Assembly (NCBI GenBank): GCA_019090405.1
Contig: JAHRVZ010000253.1
Coordinates: 1 to 6,704 of the forward strand
From: Paracoccaceae bacterium
GTDB taxonomy: Bacteria > Pseudomonadota > Alphaproteobacteria > Rhodobacterales > Rhodobacteraceae
Direction of reading: 5' to 3'
DNA: 6,704 bases
The notes under the pieces were generated by a model. It saw only the letters and a list, made by a program, of their open reading frames with translations. It was not told where the DNA came from and did no database searches. Both the position numbers and the translations under genes were made by a program. Shown piece after piece: positions 5,722-6,704 of this stretch (the stretch's first letter is position 1; each line of letters starts with the position of its first letter).

Positions 5722-6704
5722 TTATTCCGCTGGCGTTTCTTTGACGGTTTTGTTTACCACATCTTCATACCACAAATCATGGTGTTCTTTTGCCCATTGA
5801 ATTTCAACCGTACCTTTGGTCATCGATTCAATAGCCCCTTCCATACCAATGGTGCCCAGATAAATATGGGCGGCAATCACCGCCATATAGAAAAAGGCAA
5901 TCACCCCATGCACAATTTGGGCGAATTGCATTTCCTCTTGCGGCGCAAGTACAGTGTCCAGTGTGCCCATACCAACCATCTGCGGCAGGCCCAGATCGTT
6001 CATGAACCCGAAGATCGGTGAGAAATACTGTAATTGATAGGGAAACAGCAGCGAAAGCCCGGTCAGCGAGATCAGAACGCCAAAGGTAATGACCGCCCAA
6101 AACATGAGCTTTTCCCCGGCATTGAATTTCCCCGCTGATGGGTGGACGCCCTTGGTGAACAGCCCCCCACCCTTTAACAACCAAGAGATATCGGTTCTTT
6201 CCGGCAGGTTTTTAACGACCCACAAGAAAAAGCTTAAGATGACCCCAATCATGAACGGCCAGGCCACGTAGTTATGGACAAATTTCCCGGCAATTGCGAT
6301 CGGGGTAAAGACTTCATGTCCGACTAACGGAATAAGCGCGACCCGGCCAAAAAGCAGCGAAAGCCCGGTGATGGCCAGCAGAATAAAAGGGATGGCCATG
6401 GTCCAGTGGGCAATGCGTTCGATCAGCCTAAAGCGAATGACTTTTGCGCCGGTTATTTCACCTTCAATGCGGATTTTCCCGCGGATCAAATAGAACAACG
6501 CCAACAGGCCCAGCATTCCAAGTATTAGATACCCGCCATAGGTGCGCAGTGGCCCCGCACGAAATTTGAGCCAGCGCATGCCGCCATCCTGCACCACAGT
6601 TTTTCCCGCAGGTGAAGGGTCGCTGGATTTGATATCGGCACTTCCATAGCGAAAGGCCCGCCAAAGTTCCGGATCAGATGCGCCGCCCAGGGGACCAAGC
6701 TGGC
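5722..6704 (-). CDS. Formate dehydrogenase gamma subunit, cytochrome b556 (5'-partial)
   Basis: The membrane anchor of a respiratory formate dehydrogenase, which passes electrons from the catalytic and Fe-S subunits through two b hemes to quinone. 326 codons are visible. The frame stays open to the right edge, and the residues before the internal Met at 6597 read QLGPLGGASDPELWRAFRYG, a typical N-terminal region of long FdhC proteins, so the real start is outside the window. Hydrophobic segments appear at about 22-38, 66-83, 112-127, 165-185 and 228-250 (counted from that Met). Probable heme ligands match the four of E. coli FdnI: His64 (RIAHW), His108 (KFVHNY), His230 (QIVHG) and His244 (AAHIYLG). 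The C-terminus EIQWAKEHHDLWYED is also typical. Catalytic subunit genes would be expected beyond the right edge. Downstream, 24 nt away, begins the two-component system. It could be called fdhC, fdoI or fdnI depending on convention, so no symbol is given. Confidence 0.92.
   Translation of the reverse strand, partial: QLGPLGGASDPELWRAFRYGSADIKSSDPSPAGKTVVQDGGMRWLKFRAGPLRTYGGYLILGMLGLLALFYLIRGKIRIEGEITGAKVIRFRLIERIAHWTMAIPFILLAITGLSLLFGRVALIPLVGHEVFTPIAIAGKFVHNYVAWPFMIGVILSFFLWVVKNLPERTDISWLLKGGGLFTKGVHPSAGKFNAGEKLMFWAVITFGVLISLTGLSLLFPYQLQYFSPIFGFMNDLGLPQMVGMGTLDTVLAPQEEMQFAQIVHGVIAFFYMAVIAAHIYLGTIGMEGAIESMTKGTVEIQWAKEHHDLWYEDVVNKTVKETPAE

Noticed and set aside
5309..5800. Plus-strand frame of 163 codons across the start of the response regulator gene
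   Set aside because: It overlaps the conserved REC domain and the fdh gamma stop on the opposite strand, and its translation is low in recognisable features.

Overview
The window looks like chromosome from an alphaproteobacterium, most likely Rhodobacterales (Roseobacter-like). This is inferred from gene content (family III CoA-transferase, thiolase/OB-fold pair, membrane-bound formate dehydrogenase with an attached two-component system), protein style and moderately high GC. No rRNA, tRNA, CRISPR array, insertion sequence or phage gene was seen.

Left part (1-2193): an acyl-CoA metabolism locus built around a divergent control region. On the minus strand, a Zn-ribbon/OB-fold (DUF35) protein and a thiolase-like protein (N-terminal 66 residues only, running off the left edge) form a tight pair, with the stop of the first 3 nt from the start of the second. 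On the plus strand lies a complete CaiB/BaiF family III CoA-transferase. Directly in front of it is an open frame that reads as the C-terminal ~95 residues of a second family III CoA-transferase, apparently the remnant of a lost upstream partner; its stop codon overlaps the start of the intact gene. Between the two transcription units is a perfect 18-bp palindrome (639-656). It lies inside two face-to-face, overlapping sigma70-like promoters, which suggests one TetR-type repressor controls both directions. The regulator is not in the window.

Short convergent gap (2194-2297): no convincing terminator.

Right part (2298-6704), all minus strand and read from right to left: the cytochrome b (gamma) subunit of a respiratory formate dehydrogenase, whose start lies beyond the right edge; then, 24 nt later, an NtrC-type response regulator; then its sensor histidine kinase, overlapping the regulator by 8 nt (ATGGCTGA). 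The kinase has two membrane segments around a Cache-like periplasmic domain of ~280 residues. The arrangement suggests a formate dehydrogenase operon carrying its own signal-sensing system.

The most notable feature is in the response regulator. Its AAA+ domain has intact Walker A, Walker B, arginine-finger and sensor II motifs, but the sigma54-contacting GAFTGA loop is replaced, at the same length, by QDPKTG. It therefore looks like a member of the NtrC family that does not work through sigma54.
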